DNA from: Pseudoscleropodium purum | Lineage: Eukaryota; Streptophyta; Bryopsida; Hypnales; Brachytheciaceae | Direction of reading: 5' to 3' | NCBI GenBank assembly: GCA_963969395.1 | Contig: OZ017796.1 | Span: 932,501 to 996,500 of the forward strand | DNA length: 64,000 nt | In this document: positions 12,539 through 25,400 of the stretch, one piece after another | Layout of the letters: every line of letters starts with the position of its first letter | Position numbering within the stretch: the first letter of the stretch is position 1 | Made by a program: the position numbers and the translations under genes | The notes under the pieces: model-generated | What the model was told of the DNA's origin: nothing | The model's input: the letters and a program-made list of their open reading frames with translations, nothing else | Database searches by the model: none

Positions 12539-13517
12539 CTAAGGGCTAGTTCACACTAGTGCTAAACTAAGGACAAGAAGCACTCTAGGATATCCCACTT
12601 TGCTAGATGTGACCATGCAAACTAAAACTTAAGAAAAAAATAATAATGGCATTTTGAATGGTCTTGGTATAATTCCAAAAGAGACCATAGCCAAGCTATA
12701 TATATTTATAATTTAGATTTAATCTTTGTCAACTACAAGATCAATTAAATAGACAAAATTTGTGGCTGTGAGGTTTTACTCCGCCATTGTTTCCAAGAAA
12801 TCTATAAGGCCTACCTTGAGAAGGTGTTGAAGAAAAAAACTCTTAGCAATTGGCAAAGCATTATTTACTTTGACCATGTAGGATTCCAAATGCGCTTCTC
12901 ATCCATGAAAGATGGCAAGGGCCTTGACTAAAGTATAAACCTAATTTAAATCACACCTATCTCTCCACCAATTATTGTTTTGATAATTCTAGAGGGCCTT
13001 TGGTTAGGCCTTAGTATAAACTGGCCTTAAAGGCTAGTTTTCACTAGGGCCTAACTAAGGACCCAAAACACTTTAGGATACCCTGTTTTGTTAAATGTGA
13101 ATCATGTGGCCATGCAAAGTAAGAGCCCAAGATAGAAATAGTAATGACACTTTGCATTGTCTTGATATAAACCCAAGAGAGATGGCTATAGCCAAGCTAT
13201 ATACATTTATTAATAGATCTAACATTGCCAACCATAATATCAACTAAATAGATACAATCTATGGTTGTGAGGTTCTAGTTTGCCATGGTCTATTAGAAAT
13301 CCATGAGGCCTACCTCAAAAAGATGGTTAAAAGAAAAACTCTTACAAACTAGCAAAACATTATCTACTTAATTTTGGCTATGTAGGATTCCAAGTGGACT
13401 TCTCATCCAAGAAAAATGGCATATACTTGGCCAAAGTGTAAATTCAACTTACACCATGCTTATCTTTCCACTGATTATTGCTTTAATAATTTTAAAGAGC
13501 CTTTGGTCAAACTAGGG
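12539..13517. repeat. Diverged tandem duplication, two units of about 490 bp
   Basis: Unit 1 begins at about 12539 (gggctagttcacactagtgc) and unit 2 at about 13029 (ggctagttttcactagggcc). Landmarks recur in the same order, including ccaagctatata, tgtgaggtt, tgtaggattccaa, cttctcatcca and a terminal gcctttggt. Substitutions and small indels are frequent, so the duplication is old. No open frame persists in either unit. Confidence 0.8.
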
Positions 13518-15271
13518 GCCTAAGTTTACCTTGAAGTCTAAGTTTACCTTGAAGCGTTCAAATGTTCAATTTCTAGATGACAAACAAATTAATGTTTTTT
13601 TTCATTATTATTTGGATGAAAGTCATTCTAATTTGTGGAGATACTTTATCAAATTGTTGTACTATCTAATGATTGAATTTAGTATTACTAGAATACATAG
13701 TTATCTAAAATTACAAATATGGAAGTGTGTCAAGTGGTTGACCAAGCCAAAATTGCATTGACTAAATTTGCAAAAATGCGGTCATCGATTTAAAGAACAA
13801 TTTAAAAAAAACACATCAAGAGAACCTCATTTGAAATCCATTCCAACAAATTTTTACTCAAAATATAACAAGATTTTGCTTGAAATTGATTTTGAAAGGA
13901 ATTTTGAAATTTTCCTTTCAAAATTTATTGAAAAATATTGATGATGGCATTGGTGAATTTAACCACAAGGATGGAATCAAAACATCAAAATCTAAGGGAG
14001 CCGACCCATTTTCAATTAAGGACCTTTTTCTATTATATAGCTTGTACTCTTTCCAATCAATAGGAAAAAATAGGAGATTATTTACAGCACAATTTCCAAT
14101 GTAGTTCTAGTGCATTATAATTAGTTACAATCTTGGTCGATTTTGCAACCACCTCGCAGTTGGAAATAGGAAGATCTATAAGACAAGAATAGGTTGAACA
14201 TAATCTTCAATTGAAAAGTTTATAGTAATTATGTTTTGAGAAATAAAATTCTAAAAAATATAAAATCCATCTAAACTCTATTTTTCTACATGGAAAAATT
14301 TCTTCAATTAAGAAACCTCATTAGAAGGGATTTGAGGGCAATAAAAGCCCATGAGTTTTTAAACTATGGAGAACAAGAGAACTACACTACCATAGTAGTA
14401 TGATGTGTTTGAAACCTTGCCATGTCATATAAATTACTTTTTTGAAAAAAAATTAAAAAAGATTAAAAATTATTTTTTCATTTTAAGAATTTCATTAATT
14501 TAAATTTTTTTTTTTTCTAACACCTAGTTGTTCCTTTTGTTCCTTCACTAGGGGGGGGGGGGGGGGGGGGAGCTTTGAAGGGAACAAGCTTGAAACAAGC
14601 TTCTATTATCCTCAAATCCCCTCTAATGGTGCTCCAAATATGTGTAATTGCTTAAATGGTCAAAAATAGGTTGGCTCCTTTAGACCTTGTATTTGTGTTG
14701 GGTAGTTTGTCTTTTGAGTGGATAGTGTGAGAACATATTTTAAACAATTAGTTTAGATCAGTGGATTTTTTTATTTTATTACCCCCCACCTCCTACCAAA
14801 ACATAAGTTTTTAAATTCCCAACCCAAATCTGAATCTAAATCCAACTCAAATCCACCCACCCTATTCGTAACTCCAAAGTGAAAATGGGATCTACAATCA
14901 GTATGGGATTTCTATTTCCTCATATCCAAATTTGTATTGTGTATCAATGCATGTCTTCTATATTTGTATTCATATTCATATTCATATTGTACAGTACATG
15001 TATTCATATTTGTATCACATATATGTATTTGTATCCTATATTTGTATCCTAGATCAATGGCTTGGGGATTGGTTTCAATTTTTTTTTGTGAGTAGATTGA
15101 TGGTCTGTGATTTTCAAAAATTGAAAAAGGGGGGATTAATCAAAAACATGTTGTTTGCATCTTTTTACTAGATAGTGCATCAATTTCAAAATATTCTTCC
15201 AAATGGTACTTTACAATGACTTTTCTCAAATTGTCAATTTTAGAGAAGTCTCTAAACATTGAGGAGGGTAG
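13518..15271. other. AT-rich intergenic DNA with a G20 run
   Basis: No supportable gene. A 20-nt uninterrupted G run is at 14551-14570. Short TTTGTATTCATATTC-like tandem words occur at about 14930-15050. Confidence 0.5.
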
Positions 15272-15501
15272 GGTGAACTAGCCCCCTTGCTCAACCCCTC
15301 TAAGTCATTTTAGGGGTGCAAGTATGAAAAAAATCCCACTATTTTGTGCTCAATTAGTTTTCCTAGTTCACTTTTTCTAGCGAATTTTGGGCCTTTGATT
15401 GCAAATATGAATTCAAAATTTGCAAATTTTTTCATGTGAGGCAAATAAAAAATTTCAGCATTTTCTCGAGAGATTGAGGGAGGGGTTAGTTCACCTTGGC
15501 C
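15272..15501. repeat. Small terminal-inverted-repeat element, copy A
   Basis: The left end ggtgaactagcccc (15272) is inverted at the right end as ggggttagttcaccttggcc. The interior (cattttgtg-like and aaatatgaattcaaaatttg words) matches the element at 44128-44385. There is no coding capacity, so this is probably a MITE. The left end looks worn. Confidence 0.6.
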
Positions 15502-16416
15502 ATTTAGTTTTTTTTTTAGTGAAAATGTTGTGCTCTTGGTAGGTGTGATAAACATTTTTTTTTTTCATTTTTTATGAAGTGCCAGAGTGGTGATAAAAAA
15601 TGTTATAGTGGTGCTCCAAATTTCAACATTCATCTACAAATTGGATAGAAAATATCACATTAACACATATCTCATATCCATTATATTATTTTCATCCACG
15701 AACTGGCAATTTCATCCAGGATTTTTTTTAATTTGAAATTTTCTTGAAAAAAACTTCACAATTTGTTGTCATGTTTTTACCAGATTATTTTTCTCTACTG
15801 CAATCTGGCACTAGAAAAGCCAAAAAAAGAAAAGCCCAGGTGCTGAACCCCTGGCCGACTAATTAGGCACTAAGGAGCTGCCCGAGTGCCAGTCATGGTG
15901 ACACCTGCAGCCAGAGTGGCACCAGTCATTGAAATATGTGGAGAATATTCAGGAGACTACAGTGCTGGCTGATTACTGATTAGCACAAAAATTTAGTCGG
16001 AAAAGTAGATTCCCTGTTCACACTGAAGACTTGAATTAGTCACGGTAATATGGAGCAGCATCAACCACGCGGCAAACCAGGGCTTTCGGCCTCATCCCTC
16101 ATGCAGGGTATATACTCTACCAATATACGTATGTAACACGGGTCTACGCTAAGTCCTGGAGTCTCGGGTGCGGTATTCGTACTGTGTATTCGTACGCTCG
16201 AACCGTCGTCGTCGTTGTCGTCGTCGTCGTCTTCGTGGCGAGGACGCCATTTGCAGCGAAGCCTCACCGCACTCTTGAGACAGAAGAGTGCGTTCCGTTT
16301 TGTAGGGTGAGTGCGAGCTTGGTTGCTCTTGTTTGCTGATCCGTTCGCACCGGCGCCCCTCACGTATCCAGCGAGAGAGGGGCTGTAGCCCGTGCCACGG
16401 CCCCCGTCGTGTCGCC
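15502..16416 (+). promoter_or_regulatory. Clathrin heavy chain promoter and 5' leader
   Basis: Composition shifts from AT-rich to GC-rich from about 16050 onward. A possible TATA-like ggtatatactc is at about 16107. A CGT-rich microsatellite at about 16204-16233 probably lies in the 5' leader. The transcription start is not determined. Confidence 0.4.
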
Positions 16417-19400
16417 ATGGCGGCCGCCAACGCCCCCATCACGATGAAGGAGGCTTTAACGGTACTTCTCCCCGTCTTTCTCCTTCGTCTTTTCTCCTTC
16501 TGGAGCTTCCGAGCTCTCGAGCTATGTTTCGGATGAACATTCAGACTGAGAGTTTTCTTGGAGTAGGTTTTGGAAGTTTTGGATGCACAGGGCGAGCTTT
16601 TGGGATCGCAAGGGGGGGGGAGGGGAGGGTGGCATTAGGGTTCGGTGCAGATGGAGAGAGTTGAATGAGCTGTGGTGATAGTGAGGTCGGGAATCTGTGG
16701 ATGATAGAGATGTCGCGGTGTTTAATCTGGTTCGGGGGTGATTTTCTGAGCTCGTTTGAGTGTGGCAATGCAGCTGACGAGCTTGGGCATAAACCAGCAA
16801 TTCGTGACGTTCACGCACGTGACGATGGAATCCGACAAGTATATTTGTGTCCGGGAGACCTCTCCGCAGAACAGCGTGGTGATTATTGATATGTCCATGC
16901 CCAACCAGCCTCTTCGGCGGCCTATCACCGCTGACTCCGCTCTCATGAATCCCAACAGCAAAGTCCTTGCCCTTAAAGGTTCGTTCTGTATTCCCCTTGA
17001 AGACTTAGGTGCTAATCGTGCTCCACCGCCATTCGGTATCGGCACACACTGGTTGTGTCGCACTGAATTCTGAAGTTTTCTACCTTGAAGGATTTCGGAA
17101 TCGACACACAGTTTCTTACAGTATACTGAATTCCGAGTTCTTGGCTCTTTAGAAGGACTTCGAAGGTCTCAAGATATTCATTAAAGGATTACTATTCAAG
17201 CTCTCGCTGAATTGAGTAGGAACTGCCCCGTGCAGGAGGCTGATTGTCTCCTGAGCAAATAATTTCGGGCAAGAAGGTAGCGCCACCATTTGTACTTGCA
17301 TCGTACAATGCACGAGCTTACTGAGTGATTGGAAGGGATTGATTTTCTGCAGTGAAAAGGAGGCATGCATATATTCACTGCATGGGTTGAATTGGTCCGA
17401 ACTAGATTCTATCCGCTCTTCTATCCGCTGAACAGCGGATGGAGGTCGTGCAAGAGATTAAGAGCCTGATCTCTGACTAGGAGTTTGTCAAGAATCGAAG
17501 TGACCTGCCTATTGTCGTCTTTTCTGACTTGAGAATGCAAGGGTATATCATGCGATTGAGAACTTTACAGCAAAATTACTCCAAAGAATTAGAGGGGCTG
17601 GACATAGAGTTGGCATTTAGCGATTGTGATGAATCCTCTTGAAGATTGTACTGGGAGGGCATTGATTTGGTATTTGTGCTTCATGATTAGGATTGGGTAC
17701 ATTCAGTGCATGACGGTGTATAGATAACCACGACCATTAAGAATGTTTAATAGTTGGTGATAACATTGTATAAGTGACTTATAATCTGGAAGTATTAGCT
17801 TTGAGGCTGAGATTAGTTAATGCCGTTTCGAGGACCAGCGTCTAGAGTCGACAGTATATCTACTCGGTTGTGGTTGAACCTATGTTTTTCCCCCTCGCTC
17901 CAGATCATCTTCGTTCTTCCTGTTGTAATAGTTGTCCATGCAATGAGAACTGACATTATTTATGTTTTTCTCCTTATATTGTTCAGCTCAAATCCCTGGG
18001 TCGGCTCAAGATCATTTACAGATTTTTAACATCGAGCTGAAGTCGAAAATGAAATCTTATCAGATGCCAGAACAGGTACATGCAAGGTGTTAACTGCAGT
18101 AAATTTGATTGATTTGGTCAAGAGTCGTTCCAATGATATCTTGTGGGATCAGTTTTCCACCCTTTCTGTGCTGGATTTCATCAATGATTGCTTCTTGCAG
18201 GTGGTATTTTGGAAATGGATCACTCCAAAGCTCCTGGGGCTTGTCACCCAATCATCAGTGTTTCACTGGTCAATCGAAGGTATGATTATTAATCACATGT
18301 TTCAGCTCTCCTTTATGTGATGTTCATGTCGTAGTTTTGATATTTAATGGATTGTTGCATCTGCAACGATTTTTCAGTAGTTTTGAAATACTAGAACAAT
18401 CTTTAAATGCTTACTCTGATTCTCGATTATCATTGATCTAGGTGAAAGCGAACCAGTGAAGATGTTCGAGAGAACTGCGAATTTGACTGGCAACCAAATC
18501 ATTAATTATCGGTGCGATGCCTCTGAGAAGTGGCTAGTATTGATTGGCATTGCTCCAGGTGCACCTGAGGTACGTAAGATCTATGGACGTGATTTCTGAT
18601 CAGTCGTTCGCGTTTCGTTTCTCTATTGCTTTGCGACATCCGTGTAACTTTATTCATCTCTCCATGCGTCATCGGTCATCGGTACGAGACTTAATTTGGT
18701 TAACATGCTCCAAAGAATCACTCTGTATATTTTTCATTAGTGTGCGCCATAGAAACTCTATTTAGACCGTCCTAGTTGAAATCTATATGGGGTATTGAAG
18801 GACGCACAAGTGCTTGAGACCTGACATCTCCTCAAAAGTTGATGCCAAGTTGATGCCAAGTTGATGCCCAGGGACTGGACTGTCCTTTGTAACGATTTAT
18901 GCTACCTACACATACGCACTCATGAAACCCTTTAGTGTAGCAAATTTTTGTTACTCTTCTGCTGTTGCCATACGAATCGTGTAAATTTTTTGAGAGAGCA
19001 TAGAATACACGGTTAGAAACGCGTATGACATAATTACTGTATGTGGCGTGATTTACAGCGCCCACAGCTCGTGAAGGGAAACATGCAGTTGTTTTCCGTG
19101 GATCAGCAGAGAAGTCAAGCGTTGGAAGCACATGCAGCATCATTTGCATCTTTTAAGGTAACTTGCTGATTTCTTGGGTCTAAACTTTGGTGAACGGGAT
19201 GTGGGACGCGGTATGACTGGCAATATTTGTGTTTTAATTGCTGCTGGATCTGCATATTTGATCTTTTAAGGTGTTTCTTGAGTGACCCAGGTTGCAGGCA
19301 ATGAAAATCCTTCTCTATTTTATTTCATTCGTAGTAAGGACTTTAGTCAGCGATCCACTTATTTCAAAAATGCATGTCATTGAGCTGGGGGCTCAGCTAG

Positions 19401-22400
19401 GCCTGTGTCTACTTTTCTTGACCTCATATAGTGGTGGTACCAATTTGATGAAATCAGGTGTCTGGAAACGACTCGCCAAGTCTACTGATTGCATTCTCAA
19501 CGAAGACTATAAATGCTGGACAGCTTACATCCAAGCTGCATATCATTGAACTTGGTGCTCAACCAGGTTGGAAACTCGCGATGATCCACCTTCAACATCT
19601 TTAATCTTCTACCCGAACAACTTCATACTCATTGCCATGTCAAATTATGATTCCCGTTGCATTCTAGTTTCTGACTTCCATGTATCCGGAGTTTTGAGAG
19701 TCCACATGACGGTCAATGGGAAGCTGTAATGGACTACTGTGGTCTGCTGTAAGCATATACAGAGTGGCTACCGTTGTTTTCAGGGATCAACTTAGAGGTT
19801 GCAATGACTCGTTTTTCACGCTTGGTTTTCAGGTAGACCTGGCTTTGCGAAGAAGGCGGCAGACTTGTTCTTCCCTCCAGACTTCGCAGACGATTTTCCA
19901 GTTGCAATGCAGGTGGTTACTTTCTCGTAATATAAACGAACATTATTGTTTTGAAGATGTGCAAAATTGTGTGCTGCTTTGCTGCATCTCGTGTTATGAT
20001 TTTTCTGTGTCAGGATGCTCGTAACCTTAGAGGTTCCGGTTTATTTTGAATTTGTATGCATTTTTAGCTCTGGCATTGGATGTTTTTACTTCACATTCAT
20101 GATCGTATTTTCCAAAATTTTCTTGGAATGTTAAGAGATACCTATTTGTCTGGGCTAACCTACTCTATTCCTTGGGTTTGGCAGATTTCATCGAAATACA
20201 ATCTAATCTACGTTATAACGAAGCTGGGTCTTCTTTTTGTCTATGATTTGGAAACTGCTACAGCTGTGTATAGAAACCGTATCAGCCCAGATCCAATATT
20301 TTTGACAGCTGATGCCCCATCAGTTGGTGGATTTTATGCTGTCAATCGTCGCGGACAAGTTCTACTGGCTACCGTCAATGAGTCAACAATCGTACCATTT
20401 GTCAGCAATCAGGTGAAAACTTGATAGTCTTCAGAGATTTGGTCGTGGACTTGTTTTTGTCCAGTATGTGGCATCCTCTGACCTTATCAAATCTACTGTA
20501 ATTGGCAGTTGAACAATTTGGAGCTTGCGGTGAATCTTGCAAGGCGAGGAAATTTGCCTGGGGCAGAGGGCCTGGTATGTTTGTTACATCTTGCGACGTG
20601 TGGGTGTCGGCATTGGAGTTTGTGTTCATGCTGAGCAGTGTGTCTGGATACGTTTCTTTTAGATGTATTTCACATGGCAGGTCTTTTTCTTTGATGTTGT
20701 ACGGCACATCTGTTCTTTTGCAGTATGCTCTAGGTGGCGTCCAATTCTGATCCTTTAGGCAGTTATTTCCTACGGTGCTTAGGAGAAAGGGGTTTTGTTG
20801 GATTCAGGTTGTGCAACGCTTCCAGGAGTTGTTTTCTCAGATGAAATATAAAGAAGCAGCTGACCTTGCAGCTGAATCACCACAAGGGATTCTCCGAACG
20901 CCAGATACGGTGGCTAAATTTCAGGTTCGTCATCCATGAGGGATTTATACTTACTGTTTACAAATTTCGCATTTTCATTGTTGTAGTTACTTTGGTTTTT
21001 GTGTTCCTTTTCAATCACCAGCACAAGATTATTGGACTTTGAATTACTGTTGCCCCTCATCAGATATTTGTTTGTTCCTGATGAACATCTGGAAATTATT
21101 TCTGTTTCCTACTGCAGAGTGTTCCAATGCAGCCTGGACAGACGTCACCACTCCTCCAGTACTTTGGAACACTGCTGACCAAGGGTAAATTAAACTTGTT
21201 TGAGTCTTTGGAGCTTTCCCGCTTGGTGGTTAATCAAAACAAGAAGAATTTGCTTGAAAACTGGTTGGCGGAGGACAAGCTAGAATGCAGTGAAGAACTG
21301 GGAGATCTTGTGAAGGTATGATACCTTGCTTGTTGCTACTATCTGTTACCGACTGTTTAGGTCATTTGTAAAGGATGTCATATTATGAGCATAATTTAAT
21401 ATCTCTTATATGTGACGTGCACGACTCTTAACTTGGCAATACATCAGGCGTTAGATGTATCGCGTTCCGCTTGTATACTATGTATCCATGTGTAGAGAAC
21501 TGCAATCTATCCTTTATTTGTGATGGGCCGTCGGCTGCATCCTATTTCAGACAGTTATAACCTAAGTATCTTTCATATTTGCTTTTTGGTTATGATCTAG
21601 GCGAGTGGCTTGGTCGATATGTTGTATAATCATGTTTGCTATCTTTGCAGACTGTGGACAACGACATGGCGTTGAAAATCTACATTAAGGCCAGGGCTAC
21701 ACCCAAAGTGGTTGCAGCTTTTGCTGAGCGGCGTGAATTTGACAAGATTCTGATATACTCCAAGCAGGTTAGTGTTGAACCTGTCGACTTATCTGCTTAC
21801 TTTTTTCATGGGATTTTGACGTTCTGTAGACTTTTTTTTCCCCTTATTTCTTTATGTTGAGGCCAAATTGTTGCTTTATTGTACATACAAGCAGAACATG
21901 ACTGGAGCATTGATTACTCAGCTTTGCCTTAACTGCAGGTTGGCTACACTCCAGATTATTTGTTCCTGCTGCAGACTATTTTGCGATCAGATCCTCAGGT
22001 ACGCTTAAATGGCATCTTTTATTATTTTATACAGTATTTAGAGGGTTGCATTCTTTGCAGCATGTAATCTACATGTTAGCAGTCCTAATGGTGTCTGTTC
22101 ATTTTGGATGCAGGGTGCTGTAAACTTTGCTCTCATGATGTCTCAGTTGGAAGGAGGGTGTCCAGTAGACTACAACGTCATTACGGACTTGTTCCTTCAG
22201 GTATGGATCGATGGTGGTCCAGGTTTGTCATTGAGTATTTTATTTTCTTAACGACTTGAGCATATCTCTTCTTGTAATTTAACCTGTCTTCTGAGATATT
22301 AGTTGTGGTCGTGCAGCGCAACATGATCAGGGAGGCCACCGCGTTTCTTTTGGACGTTCTTAAGCCTAATTTGCCAGAGCATGCGTTGCTTCAAACCAAG

Positions 22401-25400
22401 GTTTGTTCTGGTCTTCTGTATGCTGTGTTTTGGTGCAAATTTGCTTGCATGGCAATGATTTAATTTGTATTCTTGTGTCCTGTTGGTCGTTTTGGCAAGT
22501 TCATTTTTTTGAGTTGAAATTATTTAAGGTCTGTCCAGTTCATTTGTCTTCTCGAGCCCTTTTTCATATATTAAGTGAGCGTAGATTTGCTATTTCTTAT
22601 TCAGGACTTTCTTTGCCTTGAGTTAGACTTCCTGATATTGACATGTTCTGATTTCACCTTTCCAGGTGTTGGAGATCAATCTGGTCACATTTCCCAATGT
22701 GGCTGATGCAATCCTGGCAAATGGCATGTTCAGCCACTATGATCGTCCTCGCATTGCCCAGCTTTGTGAGAAAGCTGGTCTTTACATGCGCGCTCTTCAG
22801 CACTACACAGAGTTAAATGATATTAAGCGTGTTGTGATCAATACTCATGCAATTGAGCCTCAGGTATCGTACTTTACCTATTCTTAGGGCTTCTAAGTTT
22901 ATGCTTTGTATTTTTTTCTTCTAATATCGTGTCTTGGAAGCCGAAGCCGAAGTTCCTCGTGCTGCTGCAAAGATTGAGGTCTAAACTATGACCCGCGTTA
23001 TTTTTCTCGTAATGTCTCTGCAGGCTCTTGTAGAATTCTTTGGAACCTTGTCGAAGGAGTGGGCTTTAGATTGCATGAAGGAGTTGCTTCAAGTCAATAT
23101 GCGAGGCAATCTACAAATTATTGTGCAGGTGCGTGTGAGGGGTCAGCAACTTCGTTTTGCTGTTCAATAGTTTAATGATGTTCAGTTTTGTGGTGGTACT
23201 TGGTAGTCTTCTCACATCGCCAAGTACTTCATATTTGCAAGTTGGGATCACGTGCATTGATTGGGCAAACTGTAGAGATACGTTTATGACTTACAAGTGC
23301 ACTTATACAGGTCGCCAAGGAGTACGGAGAACAGCTGGGTGTTGACTCATGTGTTAAGTTATTTGAGAGCTTCAAGTCCTTTGAAGGGCTTTACTTCTTC
23401 CTTGGTGCATACTTAAGTACGAGGTCAGTATTCTCGTTTTGGCTTTAATTCTCAGGACTGCAGTTAGTAGGCAAGTCGGTCTGATTGAGGTTGGTGAATT
23501 TGTAACGCCTGCAATTTTGAGAGCACAGATTTTGGCATGCTTGTTTCGCATACGTTCAATCCGTCTGATCTGGTGAACGATGTGTTCAGTGAGGACCCTG
23601 AGATCCACTATAAGTACATTGAGGCTGCAGCAAAGACTGGCCAAATCAAAGAAGTGGAGCGTGTCACAAGAGAGTCAAACTTCTACCCTCCTGAGAGGAC
23701 CAAAAACTTCTTGATGGAATCAAAGTTGCCAGATGCAAGGCCGCTGATTAACGTTTGCGATCGACATGGCTTTGTGCCAGATCTTACTCATTATCTGTAT
23801 GTCAACAACATGCTGCGATATATTGAGGGATATGTGCAGAAGGTAATTTGTTATTTCGTGATCATGGATTCTGGACATTTACTAATTATGAGCGCAAATT
23901 GAATGATCTCAGGTCACTTTGGAGTTCCTTGACGTCTTCCTAACATCTTCGAGTCATGCAGGTTAATCCACAAAATGCACCTTTGGTGGTTGGCCAATTG
24001 CTGGATGATGATTGCCCTGAGGACTTTATCAAAGGCTTGATCTTGTCTGTGCGATCACTGCTTCCAGTAGAGCCCCTGGTCGACGAGTGTGAGAAGAGGT
24101 AACTTAGATGCTCGACTTTTTTACTTCTAGCCAGTGGTTCTATATAGCTTCCGTCTATTACGAAGAACATTACATTTTGTTCACTGTGGCTCTCTTGAAA
24201 TTATCAAAATCTTGAAAGGGTTCTGAGTTAGATACTCTTTGTAGAAATCCAGTATTGTGAACGTTGACTTGGTCAAGGGATCCGAACTCATGCATTGTGG
24301 ATTTTGACAGAAATCGTCTCCGGCTGTTAACACAATTTTTAGAGCATTTGGTGAGTGAGGGAAGTCAAGATCCGCACGTGCACAATGCTCTTGGGAAGAT
24401 CATTATTGATACAAATAATAACCCGGAGCATTTTCTTACTACAAATCCTTACTATGACTCTAGAGTTGTTGGTAAGTATTGTGAGAAGCGCGACCCCACA
24501 CTTGCAGTTGTTGCGTACAGACGAGGCCTATGTGATGATGAGCTTGTCAACGTGACCAACAAGAACTCTCTGTTCAAGCTTCAGGCCAGGTGATGCTCTT
24601 TCCTGTTTATCATTTATGAAGCTTTTAGTCAGTTTGGATCTTGGGATTGCCTTGGTCAGATTTTCCTCTTCAGTTAAGAATTTCTTGCCTGGTCAGTCCT
24701 ACACTTGTGAAGACTTCCTTCGTCTTTTGTAGCTGAGTTTGCTCTAACGTGTTTTTTTTGGCGATTATCAGGTATGTGGTTGAGCGAATGGAGCCTGATT
24801 TATGGTTGAAGGTCCTCGATCCAGAAAATCCTTGCAGACGGCAGCTGATTGATCAAGTCGTGTCTACAGCTCTGCCAGAGAGTAAGAATCCAGAGCAGGT
24901 GTCAGCCACTGTGAAGGCCTTCATGACTGCAGACTTGCCTCATGAGTTGATTGAGCTTCTAGAGAAAATTGTTCTGCAGAACTCTTCCTTCAGTGGCAAT
25001 CCGAATCTTCAGAACCTGCTCATTCTCACAGCAATCAAGGCCGACACATCGAGGGTTATGGACTACATCCACCGATTGGATAATTTCGATGGTCCAGCAG
25101 TGGGAGAAATTGCTGTCGGTGCCGAGCTCTATGAGGAGGCATTTGCTATTTTCAAGAAGTTCGACCTCAATGTGCAAGCCGTCAATGTTCTCTTGGATAA
25201 CCTCCGCAGCATTGACCGTGCCGTGGAGTTCGCTGCACGAGTGGAAGAAGACGAGGTGTGGAGCCAGGTGGGTAAGGCGCAATTGAGGGAGGGGCTGGTC
25301 AGCGATGCCATTGAATCCTTCATCAAAGCAAACGACGCCACTCAATACAATGAAGTCATCGACGTGGCATCTGGTGTCAGGGCGTACGAGGATCTCGTGA

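Noticed and set aside
23550..23575. tRNA B-box-like cgttcaatccg
   Set aside because: No A-box or cloverleaf pairing around it; it lies in a clathrin intron.
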